Shown here: positions 35,039 to 48,600 of the stretch, piece after piece | Layout: each line of letters starts with the position of its first letter | Position numbering within the stretch: the stretch's first letter is position 1 | Source of the DNA: Plazaster borealis | Taxonomy: Eukaryota > Echinodermata > Asteroidea > Forcipulatida > Labidiasteridae | DNA: 64,000 nucleotides | Assembly (NCBI GenBank): GCA_021014325.1 | Contig: CM037462.1 | Location: forward strand, 18,062,135-18,126,134 | Reading direction: 5' to 3' | The notes under the pieces: model-generated | Told to the model about the DNA's origin: nothing | Databases searched by the model: none | The model's input: the letters and a program-made list of their open reading frames with translations, nothing else | Made by a program: the position numbers and the translations under genes

Positions 35039-38000
35039 GATGAATACCTTGAAGAAGATGCTATCAATTATGTGTCTTAAACAATTAAAACTGTCAAATC
35101 TAGTAAAAATCTTTAGGACAGAAGTTGTTTCTTGCACGATTTGCAACAACCACGTAACTCTCGTGTTTCAACAGCGCCCCCAAGCGGTGGGTAAACACTG
35201 ACAATTATTAGAACAATTATTGCAAGGGGAAAATATCTGTTATAAAGGTCAGTAAAGAAAAATTAAGGTTGTTGGACTGAATAAAAATTAGTCTATTATT
35301 TTGACAACTTTGCATTAAAAAAATCATTTTATGAGAGAATCTTAAAAAAACAATGTATAGAATTAGAATGATCAACTTTTAGTTTCTCCAGGAGGAAGGG
35401 TTTCTCCCAACGAAAGCAATCCTTGTCTCAGTCGCAACGTAGAGAAAGAGGTAGAAAGTCGGAAGGTGGCATTCATCAGCTGGTGGCATTTTAACTTCTA
35501 AGTTCTCAAAAAAACTTCCAACCTCTTAAAAAAAAAAGGTCCTAGCCAAGATCCCAAGAGGATGTTTTCAGGAGGAACCAACAAGTACCAAGTAAGGTCG
35601 CCCATCAATCAGAATCCGCACCGGGGAGACGCATCCATTTAACACGATCCCCGACCCCAGACTGAGCAGTAGGAACACTGTTTTTTTCTGATACGAAAAC
35701 TATTTGTCTGATCTACCTCCATGGTCTGATCTAATTTTACCTCCATGGTCTGATGGTCTGATGGTCTGACCCTGACCATGGAGCTATAGGCCTGACAAAG
35801 TTTTGAAATAATAAATCACTTCACAGTTGTCATCAAATAGATTATGATTATTCATTCGATAAAATGCATATTAAGGATCATTAATTATCCTTCAAATATT
35901 ACTGTGAATTAAATTGTTCTTGTTTTAAAAACTGATGATATGGGAATGGGGTTTCTCCAGTTTCTTATAGTGCACCCCACCTACACAATCCCCGCCCATC
36001 CAACTTACATACGTCTCTTGAGGGCGGTACATTACGATTTTTTTTTTTTTTTAACAAGTAGTCTGTGCCCTTTAATGTGCTGATTCTTTTTAAGTTGTAT
36101 TAGCGTTTGAGAAGTCCAGGGAAATGATCAATCAATGTTATGCCGTTTACCTCCCATTTGCTGATTACTTAAGTTTTTGTCAATGTCAGTAAGTAAATCA
36201 CTTCTTGCGGATTGTATTCGGTGGCCTTTATTGTAAACACCAGGACTTCATCACGGGTATGTACTTGTGGAAATACTACATTTTATACACATCAGATCCA
36301 GATGCAATTTCTGTTTTAAATTGTTATTCTCATCTCATGAGTCATGTGTTGATCGTTGACAAAAAAGTAAGACATGCAATGATGCATGATGTATGATGAT
36401 CATCATCATCATGCATGTCTCATAATTTTTATTAACATTTACTCCAAACAAACTGAGTCACCCACTATAGACGGGGTGACTATGCACTGTCACTGACACT
36501 GTCTTGAGTAAAACAATACTAGTACTTTTGTATTGCTAAATAAAGTTAGACCAAAGGCTTACTTAAACAAAAACATTGTTGTCTTCCTTTGTAGTGTAAC
36601 GGTATAGTCAAGCCTCATATTACCGTGGGTCTCCTAATACCGTGGTAGCAGAAAATTCACTTTTTTCGTTGTCAAAACGTCATCTATATAGACGACTTTC
36701 ATATGGTGAATCAATGGCCAAGAACCCTTTATTACCGATCTGGTAAAAAAAAAAAGAAAAAAAAAGAACTGTTGCGGAAATGTTTTAAATTTAAATAATT
36801 TTGAAAAAAACGCTATTTTCCCAACTGAACAAATTTTCGCTGACCATGTCTGTCAAAAGTGCCATTATATCATTAAAATTGTTGTTACATTAAATGTTGT
36901 TCTGTGCATTGAAATGTCAGTGCCCAGATCCTGTTCCTCGGTAAAAAAAAGATTGACATCGAAAGTACGTATTTTCACCTCCAAAAGGTAAACCAATGTC
37001 TGGCGTCCAAATAAGGACAGGAAACTAAAAAGGCTAACAAATTCAGCATCTTTGCAAAGGGCGCCCTCAATATGTAAGTTTAACACAAAAGTAAAAAACT
37101 CGCTCAAATTACACTACAGACATGCTTGCACAAGTATAATACATATAGCAGGCGAATGCACGCAATTTCCGAACTTGCGCAGTTATGTTTTAACTTGCGC
37201 GGATTACTACTTTGCGCTTGATATCTACGTCATCGGATTGGTCCAAAATTGAGCGCAGGGGTGACTAAGGAAATTGTCGGTACTCGGTAATTATAATGCC
37301 TAAAAGATAAAAATGTATCCATCTGCTGGGAAGTTAAACATCGTAATCCCATTAGGTAAATATTTGAATATTATCTTTGGATTTAGCTCCTTTAATGTAG
37401 AGATAGTTCATTTTAAAAAATTATTTCTGATTACCACGATAATAGGAGGCTCACCTCCAGAATCACTCCGTGCATGGACGAATTTAATCAGACAAACGAT
37501 GTATTTTTTTTATGTCAAAGTGGAAAGTATTACTTCAACAATAATAACTGGACACTTTTTATAGGTTGTTGATTTTTTTGTACTTTAATCGAAAAACGTC
37601 CTAACCCCCACGGTAATAGGGTAACCCATCCTACTAGTAGCAGAGTACAACAACTTACATTTATATTTTACTACAAACCATGGAGGAAGTTCCTTCTGTG
37701 TCCATCCATGTCCACACGAATGATGAATGTCCATTAGGCCACATAAAAATAAAAAATTTTTGATCGTTCTTTTTTGATTGGAAGTGGGGGAGGAAGGGCG
37801 GTTTTTGTTTTTGTTTTGTTTTTTGTTTTTTTGACATGGCAAAATATGAAATAAAGAATAAAGATATCATCATAATCACTATAAAACAAAGGGTTTGTGT
37901 GATGTTGATGTTTTTAAATGTATAAACCCTTTCAACTCCTAAATGACATTTTCTGTAAACATTTAAAAAAAAACTAAAACGCAGCCCAAGTAAATATTTG

Positions 38001-38802
38001 AAGAATTGTTCTTGTTTTGCCAACATGAATAATCTTTCTTCAATCATCTATTTCCGACCTATGGATTTTGAAAAAATATCAGCTGAAAAATCTGGGAGCC
38101 AAATTTGACTGAAAAGATCATTAAAAAATACCGTTTTTTATGATTAAAAAAAAAGAAAAAAAAATGGGGGCGGGGGGTTTTGTAGGGTCGGGCGGGGACG
38201 ATCAACAATTTTTTTTTTATGTGGCCTTAATACAATACTTCTAGCCCTGGTGGTGGGACGTCAGTGTCCGTCGTGTTGTATGCAACGGAGGAGCCCAACC
38301 TTGGCTAAATGACCATAATAAAACATAATAAATGATCTGATGATACAACCATGGAGTATGATGGAGGAAATCCTTCCTCCATCCATCATACCTGGATACA
38401 ACCAACGCAACAGTTGGCAACACTCAACAGTCAAGTCAACACTGTACTAAACAGACTGGGTTCATGTCAAAAATCTGCATAATGATAAAACATTGGAGAA
38501 AAAATATACACAATTAGTTATAAAATAAAGGATTGACTTGATATTGTAGGAGAAAACTATACAATTATTTATTTATTTCCCAGTGGAATTTCATAACAAT
38601 GCCAGAGCATTAATAATAGGCGTATCATTTTTGGCCCATTCTTACATGCAACATTTACATGTATAAACAACAATAACAAATACATCAAAGACAATAATAT
38701 AAAAATAAATTATCTAATTCTAAAACTAAAAAAAAAAAAAAAAAAAAAAAAATTAACTTCTGACTTCAATTATGACTGACAATTTTTAATTTTTTTTGCA
38801 GA
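35039..38802. other. Intergenic region between divergent DOHH and the microprotein/C9orf72 stack
   Basis: Contains the presumed DOHH promoter just above 35038, low-complexity A- and T-runs (36030-36052, 38144-38163, 38724-38750), and AT-rich sequence. No exon-like frame was seen. Just before the next features a good acceptor-like tract (tttttttttgcag) ends at 38802, which may mark a spliced 5' leader exon. Confidence 0.55.
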
Positions 38803-38990
38803 TCCTACAATTAAAATTCTGAATAGTATGGTATGTGTTGAATTGAGTCTGTGAAAAACTGATCGTATCAGCTCAGATCAGCTCAGTTTAAAACCAGCTT
38901 TGTACAACAACCACCATATGATTCAGATGTAGCTTGCATCAGAAGGATGATTTACCTCTGACCTTTGACCTGGGCTCCCTTTAAGGCATC

Positions 38991-39248
38991 ATGCCTGTGT
39001 ACAGTAAATGGATCGGCACAATCATCAACCACAACGGGCTCAAGTACATCTGCTTCAACCACATGGTGACGACGTACATCTTAACCAGTATGGTGATGTT
39101 CCTTATGACTCTCATCAACATCACGTCTTCTCCTCGTCTTGCCTCCATCGCTATGTCGGCTCTTGTTTCTCTCTTCATCCTGATGCTGTCCATCAAGTTT
39201 GCGCACCAGGTGGCTCATGGCTTCAAGACTCAATTTGAACTCCACTGA
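38991..39248 (+). CDS. Two-helix membrane microprotein 1 (85 aa)
   Basis: The intact ATG-to-TGA frame encodes 85 residues. Two hydrophobic segments (about 24-42 and 52-68) flank a short loop with SPRL. It is paralogous to the next ORF: both have (L/I)K-x-I-x-F-N before helix 1, PRL in the loop, and LSI-x-x-AH at the end of helix 2. That shared pattern over 57 residues is the main evidence it is real. The ATG has A at -3. No splice donor is evident between this ORF and the next. I do not recognise the family. It could be a stand-alone intronless gene or part of a polycistronic leader of C9orf72, whose start is 367 nt downstream of this stop. Confidence 0.68.
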   Translation: MPVYSKWIGTIINHNGLKYICFNHMVTTYILTSMVMFLMTLINITSSPRLASIAMSALVSLFILMLSIKFAHQVAHGFKTQFELH

Positions 39249-39328
39249 AATCAAAGTACTGCTTCTCTGTAGAAAAGAGGATCTGATTATTCATTTTATG
39301 TACTACCAGTGAATAAAGGCATTGTACT

Positions 39329-39610
39329 ATGCTTCCGCTTTATGTTCAACTGACGGAAACAACGGTTGACAATTTTAGTATCAAGCACATTTTCTTCAAC
39401 TTCCTCTTGTCCTCTTGCATCTCCAGCTGCCTCATCCTGTTCATGCTGGCAATAGTCAACGCCGGTACTCCACGTCTGACCGTCGGTGCTATGCTCTCAC
39501 TCATGACCCTTCTTGTACTTACCTTGTCCATCGAGTGTGCTCATAACATTATCTTCTGGTTACTCGTCAGCCACGAGATCCAAGGTGTCCTTGAGAATAG
39601 GAGCTTGTGA
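39329..39610 (+). CDS. Two-helix membrane microprotein 2 (93 aa)
   Basis: The frame runs ATG 39329 to TGA 39608-39610 and encodes 93 residues. Predicted helices are about 26-46 and 53-80, with an intervening loop INAGTPRL-type (VNAGTPRL). It aligns to microprotein 1 over about 57 residues with one single-residue gap. The start has A at -3 and lies 80 nt after the stop of microprotein 1. Its own stop is followed by five bases (ccaaa) and then the C9orf72 ATG at 39616. That spacing is too small for a separate promoter and terminator, so a shared transcript is likely. Function unknown; both proteins look like small membrane proteins of the same type. Confidence 0.7.
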   Translation: MLPLYVQLTETTVDNFSIKHIFFNFLLSSCISSCLILFMLAIVNAGTPRLTVGAMLSLMTLLVLTLSIECAHNIIFWLLVSHEIQGVLENRSL

Positions 39611-39615
39611 CCAAA

Positions 39616-42600
39616 ATGAGTTCCTCCTCCCAGGTTGACTCGGATAGTATCGGGATGGCGAGCTCTGTCGATGAGAATTATTCTCCTTCCATCTCGCAGA
39701 CGATGACTTTTATCGTCGATGCGGAAATGCACGAATCAGCGATCATAGAGACCCTGCCGGACACCAGGGATTGCCCGGTCTACGGGCTTGTCATGTGCTG
39801 CTGGAATAACATCCTCGGCCCGCATTCTAAATGCGTCTGGCTCACCGAAGACAAGAAGAAATTCACCCGGGATCATATCAACTACCTATCCACGCGTATG
39901 TTGACGTCGTGCGAGCAGCCGCAGTCCACAATTGACTCGAAGATTCTGATTCTTCCAGATCGAGGGATCATTGTAGCGGTGTTCTTATTCAGCGGCCATG
40001 ACCGGGATGAGAAGACGATCTTTGCGCTGTCGTTGGTCATACCTCAGGAGGAGTACACGTGGTATCTGCCCATTCATGAGATGTGCGCAGAAAGATTAAC
40101 TGGCATGATAAGGAAACTCAGGGTTCTACAAGACAAAACTAAAGATGAAGTAAGAATCCTTGAATTTGTTATTGACAAGGCATCCTACTCCTAGCCTCCC
40201 CAAATCCTCAAAAATCCATTTCATACTTTTGCTTGAACTTGATGCTTTTGGTAACGTGTACAAATGTAATTCCCTTGCTGATGAACAGATAGAGAGCTGG
40301 TAAAAATTCAAATTGATGATTGAAGCGAAATTCACTTAAGCCATAAACTAAGAAGTATGCAGCGCTCACACAAATGGGTGGTGTTTCCATCTACACATCC
40401 ACATTAGAGTTTTAGGTACATAGAGGTCAAGGAAAAAGTTCATAAATGTTTGCAGTATTTCCTATATGACAAATCTTCACAGCGAGTTGGTTATAATATT
40501 GACAAAAAGTGAGTAAGGTGGTCACTGAAAGTTGCGAGGTGGGCCCCCTATGTTTGAATGGGCAGAAAAACACCTGTGTACCCCTAACCACTAATCCACC
40601 TAATCTTGACACAAGGCCAGGACCCAATTTCACAGAGCTGCTTAAGCACAGAAAGTAGCCAAGCACAACCAAATTTTGCTTACCAGAATAAGGTTACCAG
40701 CCAAACTACAGTGTCACGCGTAGAATTTGTGACTGGTATCCTGCTCATTTATGCTTAGCAGACAATTGTATAAACAGCTCAAAGAAATTGGGCCCAGGGC
40801 TAGATTTCACAAAGCACTAAGATTCATCTTAAGAAGAGCTGGCAGTACTACCCTAGTGATTTGTACTATAACGTCACACTTTGCTTAGGAATTAAGGTTG
40901 ATTCGCACTTAAGATCAATCTGAGCTCTTAGTGAAATCAGCCCCTGGTGTACCAAATTTGATTTGGGAGAGTTTCTTGCCAGGGCTCAATTTTGTAGGGC
41001 AGCTTAAGCAGAAAACATTTCTTACATTTTGTTTGCTTAGCAGAAATGAGCAGGATACCAGTCACAAATTGTACATGTGATTGTAGTTTGGCTGGTAACC
41101 TTATTCCGGTAAGCATAATTTTGATGTGCTTAGCTACTTTTTGTGCTTAAGCTGCTCTATGAAATTGGGCTAGAAGAGATTAAGATAATAAAACTGGTAT
41201 TCAAAGTTTCTTCCTAACTTAAGCCCGGTTCATACTCCACACGAAAGCGAATGCGAAGCAAAGTTTTGTGACGCAATAATCGTTTTTCCAACTGTGACGT
41301 AAGAAAATTTGCTTTGCGAGTATGAACCGGGCTTTAATCCCCTCTTCGATTTAACTACTATTGACATTGTTCCAATTGCAGAATACTGGCTATGCACTAG
41401 AGGCATTCAGTGCAGAGATACCGTCTTTTATTCGACTTGTGACTTTGCTCAAGACTCATGGTGTCTCCTCAAGGATGGAGGTGAATCAAAATATTAATTT
41501 TATTCACTGACTTAAACCAGGGGTGTGTTCCTCTTGCCCAAACATTGCAAATGTTTGCCATCATTTGCAATCAACATCTGATGGAATGTGCTGCCAAATT
41601 TGGCGAGCTTTAGCAACAGACAGCAAACGTATTTCTGAGATGTTTGAGGGCGAGTGTTTTATTGAGTGCTCTCATTGAGTTTTATTGAGTGCTCTCACAT
41701 AAACTGGTTCCACTAAGCGTGTTGTCCAGACCTGATACTTCATGGAGGCAATGGAAGCAATTGCCTTGGTGCCCTTTGAAATGTTCCTGTAGAAATTCAG
41801 ATTTACCTCATAGATGTGCCCTTTACAAAAGGAAAACTGCTTTCCCCTAGAAGAATAAAGTATCAGGCCTGACTTTAAACATCTGAAGATGAAGCAAGTT
41901 TTCAGATAAATGTTCTATGTAAACGGCTAACAATCCAAAGTCCTTTTCCTGGTTTTACCAAAGCCTTTAAGCTCAGTTAGCGCTAAGTTAAACTACCCAT
42001 GCTCAACTTTAGTAATTTGACCTGAGTTCTGTTTTGTTTTCAGCTGCGAGACACGGTTTTCGCTCCAGGGCAAGTCAGGCAACTAGACGTACAGTTTACA
42101 AGAATGTGAGTACTGTACCAGAGTTGTATTTGCTGTTGATATCCAATGCATCATGTTTCAAATTTTTCTCCGAAAGCGTCTAATATAAAATGACATTTTA
42201 CAATATTTTAATGTGAGGTTAGAGACTTGTAATTTTCTGTCCACTTTCATATGGACTCAATCTATTGGAAAATGAGTGCATGATGATTCTATCTATTGAA
42301 AAATGAGTGCATCACAAAACAAAATTTGACCTTGCAGCCCCTCCTTAAAGTTAGGGTCAAGATCCAAAATTTCATGACCATAAAAACTTACTTGGTGAAA
42401 AGCACTGCAGCTGTTGATAGTATAAAGTGTTTTGAGAAAGGATTCCCTTCGAAGTAGTATGGTTTGGATAATTTTTCACCCCAAAACATTTGAATCTGAG
42501 AGAGGATTCATGCATGAATTGTTTCTCAAATTTCAGAGGGTTGGTGTCCGTTCGTGTATGCTGCGGCCAGAGATGCGGTTGGTAGTACTCGCTGCTATCT

Positions 42601-45600
42601 AAATGGATTCAACATTCTTATTAAAATACCATGACAGTTTGTTGTTGTTTTCTCAGCAAGAAGACACTGTATTCACCTAAAACTTTCACATGTGACTTTT
42701 ATTGTTGACAAAAACCAATCTATGACCCTGTCTTTAAGAAAATAAAACAAAAGTAGCGAAACTTACTGTTTTTTAATTTTTTATTCAACAGAGCAATAGC
42801 TTCTCACCTTCAGACCTGCGGCTGTTCAATCATTGTTGGAAATACTCCTGCTGATGTGAATTTGGTAAGTGTCTATCTGGGATTAAAACTTAACGAGGAT
42901 ACGCGAGAGGTTTCGCAAGTCTATGGATAATAATATTAATATTATTAATAAAAAATAAAAAAATAATAATAATAACTATTTTTTATAAACCGCTCTGTCT
43001 ACGGGCATCTCAAAGCGCTTATCATCAATTATTTCCAGACAGGTTTTTGAAGTTTTTGAACTATGAGACTCATTTATGTAACACCTTGTAAGGGTTTTAC
43101 AAGGTGCTGCGGCGCATTCAGCAGCCTCTACCAGAAACATCGGGGCAAACTTCTTCTCTTAGTGATAAGTGTAACTAGGTCATTTTACGTGCGTTACACA
43201 ACACATGGGACCTACAGCTTTACATCCCATCCGAAGGACCAAGCAATAATGGTTAAGTGTCTTGCTTAAGGACACTAGTGTCAAGACCGGGACTCGAACC
43301 CACACCCTGCTGATCAGAAACACCAGAGCTTGAGTCCAGTGACGACTGTCCCTCGGAAATCTACTCCTTAAAGAGGCACTTTGCCTTTGAATCTCTCAAA
43401 ATGTTGTTGTTTGGAATTGCTCCTTATCCTTTTTTAAGAGTTGTTCATGCACTTAAACACCTTTGGTGTGTTGTAATTAGTGAGTAGCGATTTAAAAAAC
43501 ATAAATTTGCTCCTGGAAATACAGCCAACAGAACATACGGTCCGCCAATTTGTGGAGTCAAAAATTTGATTCTACAAAATAGCGGCACTTGTTCGCATGA
43601 AGTTACACAAAAAACACACAGTTTCAAGGGATATTTATGTGAATCATTATATTATTGTACTTTTAAAATATCTTTCAAACCATAATTGTTTCATAACAAA
43701 CAGTTGTTATAGCCCAAATTGCCCAATCCGAAGGCCCCCCTTTAACCAGATGACCATTGTGGCAGGGGTGGCTACCCCGCATAAGGACCCCTCAAGGTAG
43801 CAATTTCACCATCAATAACTTCAATCGTAGGAACCAGTTTAGGCTCTTAAAACCTGCAGAACTGTGTACTCTTTACTTTCTGAGTTTGGGAAAACAGAAC
43901 TCCACGCTTCTCTGTTTGGAGTTAACTCTAATTATTACCTGGAATTTTTATAAGACTGTCGTAATGGCGTATTAATTTGTTTGCCTTTCAAACCCCTGTA
44001 GCCAAACTAAGGCAAGATAGGCAAATAGTCTGTCCCTTTGTGCATCCATTGACAGTTACCCATCGTGACCATTTGGAACCTGACATAGGTGAAGGATCAA
44101 AATTCACTGTCTTGTGATGAAGTTGGTGATGGGATAAAATATGCAAATAAATTTTTCTGTCAAACAATCAACTCTAAAAAATATAATGTTTCAACTTGTG
44201 TCTCATTTATCTCAGATGATAAGTACTCTTGCTATATTCCTGACCCCTTCCGAGCGACAATGTTGCCTGTACCTGGACAGCATTCCCAGGACCTACCAAA
44301 AAGACATCCTCATCCAAGGATTCATTAAGGTAAGAATAAGAAGTCCATCGAAGCAATCGATGAGGGGAGTGTGGGAGGAGGTGGGCAAAGTTTAAGCCAG
44401 GATTTAGTGAAAGGGTGTCAAAATTTGCTGGAAATTTAAAAACTGGGTGTCCAAATTGTTCACTTACAATACATTTACATGTAAATGACAAATAAAACAG
44501 GGTGTCCAATTTAAAACAGGGTGTCCAAACAACACCCAGACACCCCTCTGGCTAACACTATGGAAGGGGGTTGGTTCTGGGAAAGGGGGACTAGATTCTC
44601 AGTTACATTTACTGGATCTCACTGACTCAACAGAACAACTAGCCTCCATGTACAGGCCTCAAATTTGGGGGTAAAATCCACAAGACCGCAGGGCTTGTAG
44701 CTTAAAACTTTTACTGGACCAGAAATTCTTTTTACAAGACCAGAATCTAAATGAGAAAAAACTTTATCTCATTTCTTTTAAGGGTAAGCAATTGTCGATA
44801 CTCAACAGAATTGAAAAATATTCATCAGACTCAAAGTCAACATTTGAACGTCATATGTTATAGTTTTAAAGTTATTATACACTGTGAGGCAGGGCTCAAA
44901 TTTTACACTGGACCGCAGGCCCGAGGCCAGTGGTTTTTAGTGTCCGGCCAGTAAACTCATGACCAGACAAGTCCGGCAGTCTTGTGTTTTACAATTGAAT
45001 AGCAATACCTCACTGTGTTATATCTTCAACAGAAACAAATTATGTTCAAATGCTGATCATGAGTCTGGAAAATAGCTTTCAATTCTATTGAGTAATGGAG
45101 TATACTTGATATCCCCAAAAGAAAGATGAAATAAATCTTCTCTTACATGTCTTAGTGCTTAATTGTTTATAGGATTTGAGGCATTGCATGGTGAGGTATC
45201 AATATATTTGGTTTGCGGTAACACCATGTGTGTATCTACTTGCCAGGTAGAGTTTGTTCTTAGAGAATTGTCTTGCTTAATTCTACTACCGCGGAGTAGA
45301 TTGTTCGGGTGTTCGGGAGACATCTCAGTTCTGAAAAGAACTGTCCTGTTTATTAACTATTACCTGGGCGGAAGGTATAGAAATAGGCTGGGACTACTAC
45401 TTTAGCTTATAGGATCATAATTAACTGTACTACCGCTGAGTCAGTTCTTAGATCCAAGAAGTCTCCCGAACACCCGAACAATCTACTCCATGGTAGTAGA
45501 ATTAAGCAAGACAGTTCTCTAAGAACAAACTCTACCTGGCAAGTAGATACACACATGGTGTTACCGCAAACCAAATATAGTGCTTATTTGTTCAAATAAT

Positions 45601-48600
45601 AACTGTATCAGGACTTGGGAAGTTTTTTTCTCATTTTGATTCTGGTCCAGTAAAAATATTAAGCTACAAGCCCTGCAATCTTGTGGATTTCTCTCCCAAA
45701 TTCAAGCCCTGTGAGGTATTATCATTCAATTGAAATAAACAAGACTGCTGGACTTGTCCAGTGGTGAGTTTACTGGCCCGACACTAAATTTAGTGGCCTT
45801 GGGCCAGCGGTCTAGTGTAAATTGTGAGCCCTGAATCAAGGAGAGGATGGTTGGAGGAGGTAGGCGGGGCTGTTCTGGGAAAGGCGGGGGGACTAGAATT
45901 CTTGAGTAACGGTTACTAGATCTCACTGACTCTAAAGAACAATTAACCTCCATGTATTGGGCATGCAACTTCTCAGCTGATGTTATATTTTTTTCCATAA
46001 TTTCAGTGCCATGGGAAACTGAAAAATGTACAAAGTCTTGTATTCCAGGCAGTTTTTTGTGTCTCTTTTTTGCCAATATTAATACCAACCTTGTCCTGGT
46101 CCTCCCCCTTCAGACAAAATCCCGCTCTGAGCACAATACCAAGTAGGAAAAGAAATCCTCCCTACTTCATTAAATGTATCTTTGTCAAATGACATTTGTG
46201 TGTTTTATCTTTTTTTATCCAGGACTCGATTAACCTGGACGATTTTCTGCCTGTCATCATGACTAGTCAGTACCCTACCACCTTGATAGATATGGTTACA
46301 CTAGAAGTGAGACAGACACTACGTCACAATGAGCATACCTTTAGGTGAGTTATCAATAAGCAATCAGTCAATCAATCAATCAATCAATTATTAACATTAG
46401 TATTTGTTATATCACGGTAACAGCTGTGAATTGTTATTGGTCGAGAACCAATCACGTGATGTGATACAAAGACGCATGTAACATGGCTTAGGCCGGAAAT
46501 CCATCTGTCCGTTGTGCGTAACGCGCAACGCGTAAAAATGAAAACACGCATATTGCGTACTGCTTGTTGCACGCTGTGACCGGATCCATGGGTTTTGTAC
46601 ACCCTCAGGGGGATATGGCACCCTCGGCTTTGCCTCAAGTGCCATTTGCCCCTCGGGTGTACAAAACACCATGGATCCTGCCGCAGCGTGCAACAATTGT
46701 ATAATGTTGGCTTGTCATGGCGGAGCGGTTTAGTGCATCAGACTTAAGTTCTGGTTGCCGAGTCGTTAGGGTGTGGGTTCGAATCCTGGTCATGACACTT
46801 GTGTCCTTGAGCAAGACACTAAACTACAATTGCTTCTCTTCACTCAGGAGTATAGGGTACCTGGGAGGGCAGAGATTGTTCTTGTGATTGTACTTGGCAG
46901 CACAGGCTGTATACTCCCAAGGGAGGTGAGATGGTTTAAGGAATGAAATAAATGGCCCAGTGACCAGGGGTAATAACGTTCAAAGCCCAATGATCACTCT
47001 TTGGAATTGCGCTATATAAGATTCGATATTATTACTGTGGTGATTCGGAAATGCAAGGATTTGATCAAGACTAAACTGCTTTGTCATGTCTCAAAAGCTA
47101 TGGTGAACTAGCAGGGACTCAAACGTGGCATATATGTTCCTTGTTTAAGGCTAGATAAGTCATCTCACGTGCAGAGATTCAAAAAATACATTATGCAAGG
47201 TTGGGGCCAACTTGGTTAATCCAAATGGTGAATATCATTGAAATTTTCACTACAGAGAACAAAGCTCTCTAATAAATAAGATAACACTTTTGTTTTTCTT
47301 GTTGCCATTTTTTCCTCAACTACAACTAACTTTTAAAGTTTAAAAGTGAGTGTTTTTTATTGTAATTTCCCACTCTTTAACCCTTTAGAGACCATTCATT
47401 TCTGTGTAATTATCACAAAAACGCCCAGACATCGCTGATATTGTTCATTTATTTAATCAAATTATTTTCAGTAAAAATGTCAACAGAAATAATATGAAAC
47501 AGAAATAAGAAGTAACTATAAATAATTAGTAAACTTGCGGGTACAACCATGTGTAAAATCTCTTTGTGGGAGTGTTGGCTCTGAAAATTATCCTTGAAAG
47601 AGTGGTACATGGTTGTACCCGCAAGTTTACTATTTATTCATAGTTACTTCTTATTTTTCCACACCATGCAAAGCTTCAAACAACACTTATGAAACAGAAA
47701 ATTTGTTTTGGTTTTCGAAATTGGGATGCTATGTTAACATAGAAAATATTGGAAAATTTCATATACGGACATGACCTTTACTTTGACCTCTTCCTGTGAA
47801 TGGAAGTAGGTCAAATCTTGCGGCCGCTATGGGCATTCTGGTACAAGCCGCTTGTGGCCGCTATAATCTCTTAAGGGTTAACTTGTTTTTTGTTATAAAC
47901 AAAACAGTTTTTGTTTTTGTTTTGTAGACGGCATGAAACCATGAGTCAAGAGCTGCGGAGTCTCTGGTTGGGCAGTGATAAACCAATGCTCTATACCCCA
48001 ATGTAAGTTTTTCTTGAGACAAGTTATCATTGGGTAAACGGAAGGATAGGTACATGATTGGGTTTTTTGGTAGAGTAAATTCATCCGTTTGTTTTTGAAA
48101 ATGACATACAGCCAAGCTGTGAAAATTTCATCAAATTCGGTGTGCACATTTTAAGGTAGAGTATACCTTTGGTTTTTGGAACCGTTCAATTGTTTTATTC
48201 GCATATAAATGTAGATGATGACGTCAGGTGAATTGAGTCGATACAATGATTAAAGGGATTGTATACGTTTGGTAATTGGAACCCACTGTTTGTTTCAATC
48301 CTATTATAGTTGTAGATATATACCATCAAACTAACCTGTGAAAATTTAACTTCAAAAGGTGGTAGAGTTTTTTAGATATCGCCGATATGGAGCGATTATG
48401 TCCAGGCAAGTCAAGAAGAATAATCCGTTATTGGAGTACACAATCTGAGACATGTTTTATGCACAAAATGTTTCTCAGATTGAATTTTTTAAAATCTTTT
48501 TCGCTAAAACCAATTTTCTTAGAAGGGAATCGTTTCTCAAAATGTTATACATTACCAACAGCTGCAGTGCTTCTTACCAAGTAAGTTTTTGTGGTCTTTA

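Noticed and set aside
39607..39615. GTG at 39607 as C9orf72 start
   Set aside because: The ATG at 39616 has A at -3; a GTG start is unlikely in animals.
46715..46795. tRNA gene
   Set aside because: A- and B-boxes are present but the cloverleaf has mispairs and the sequence continues into a repeated body; it is a SINE head.
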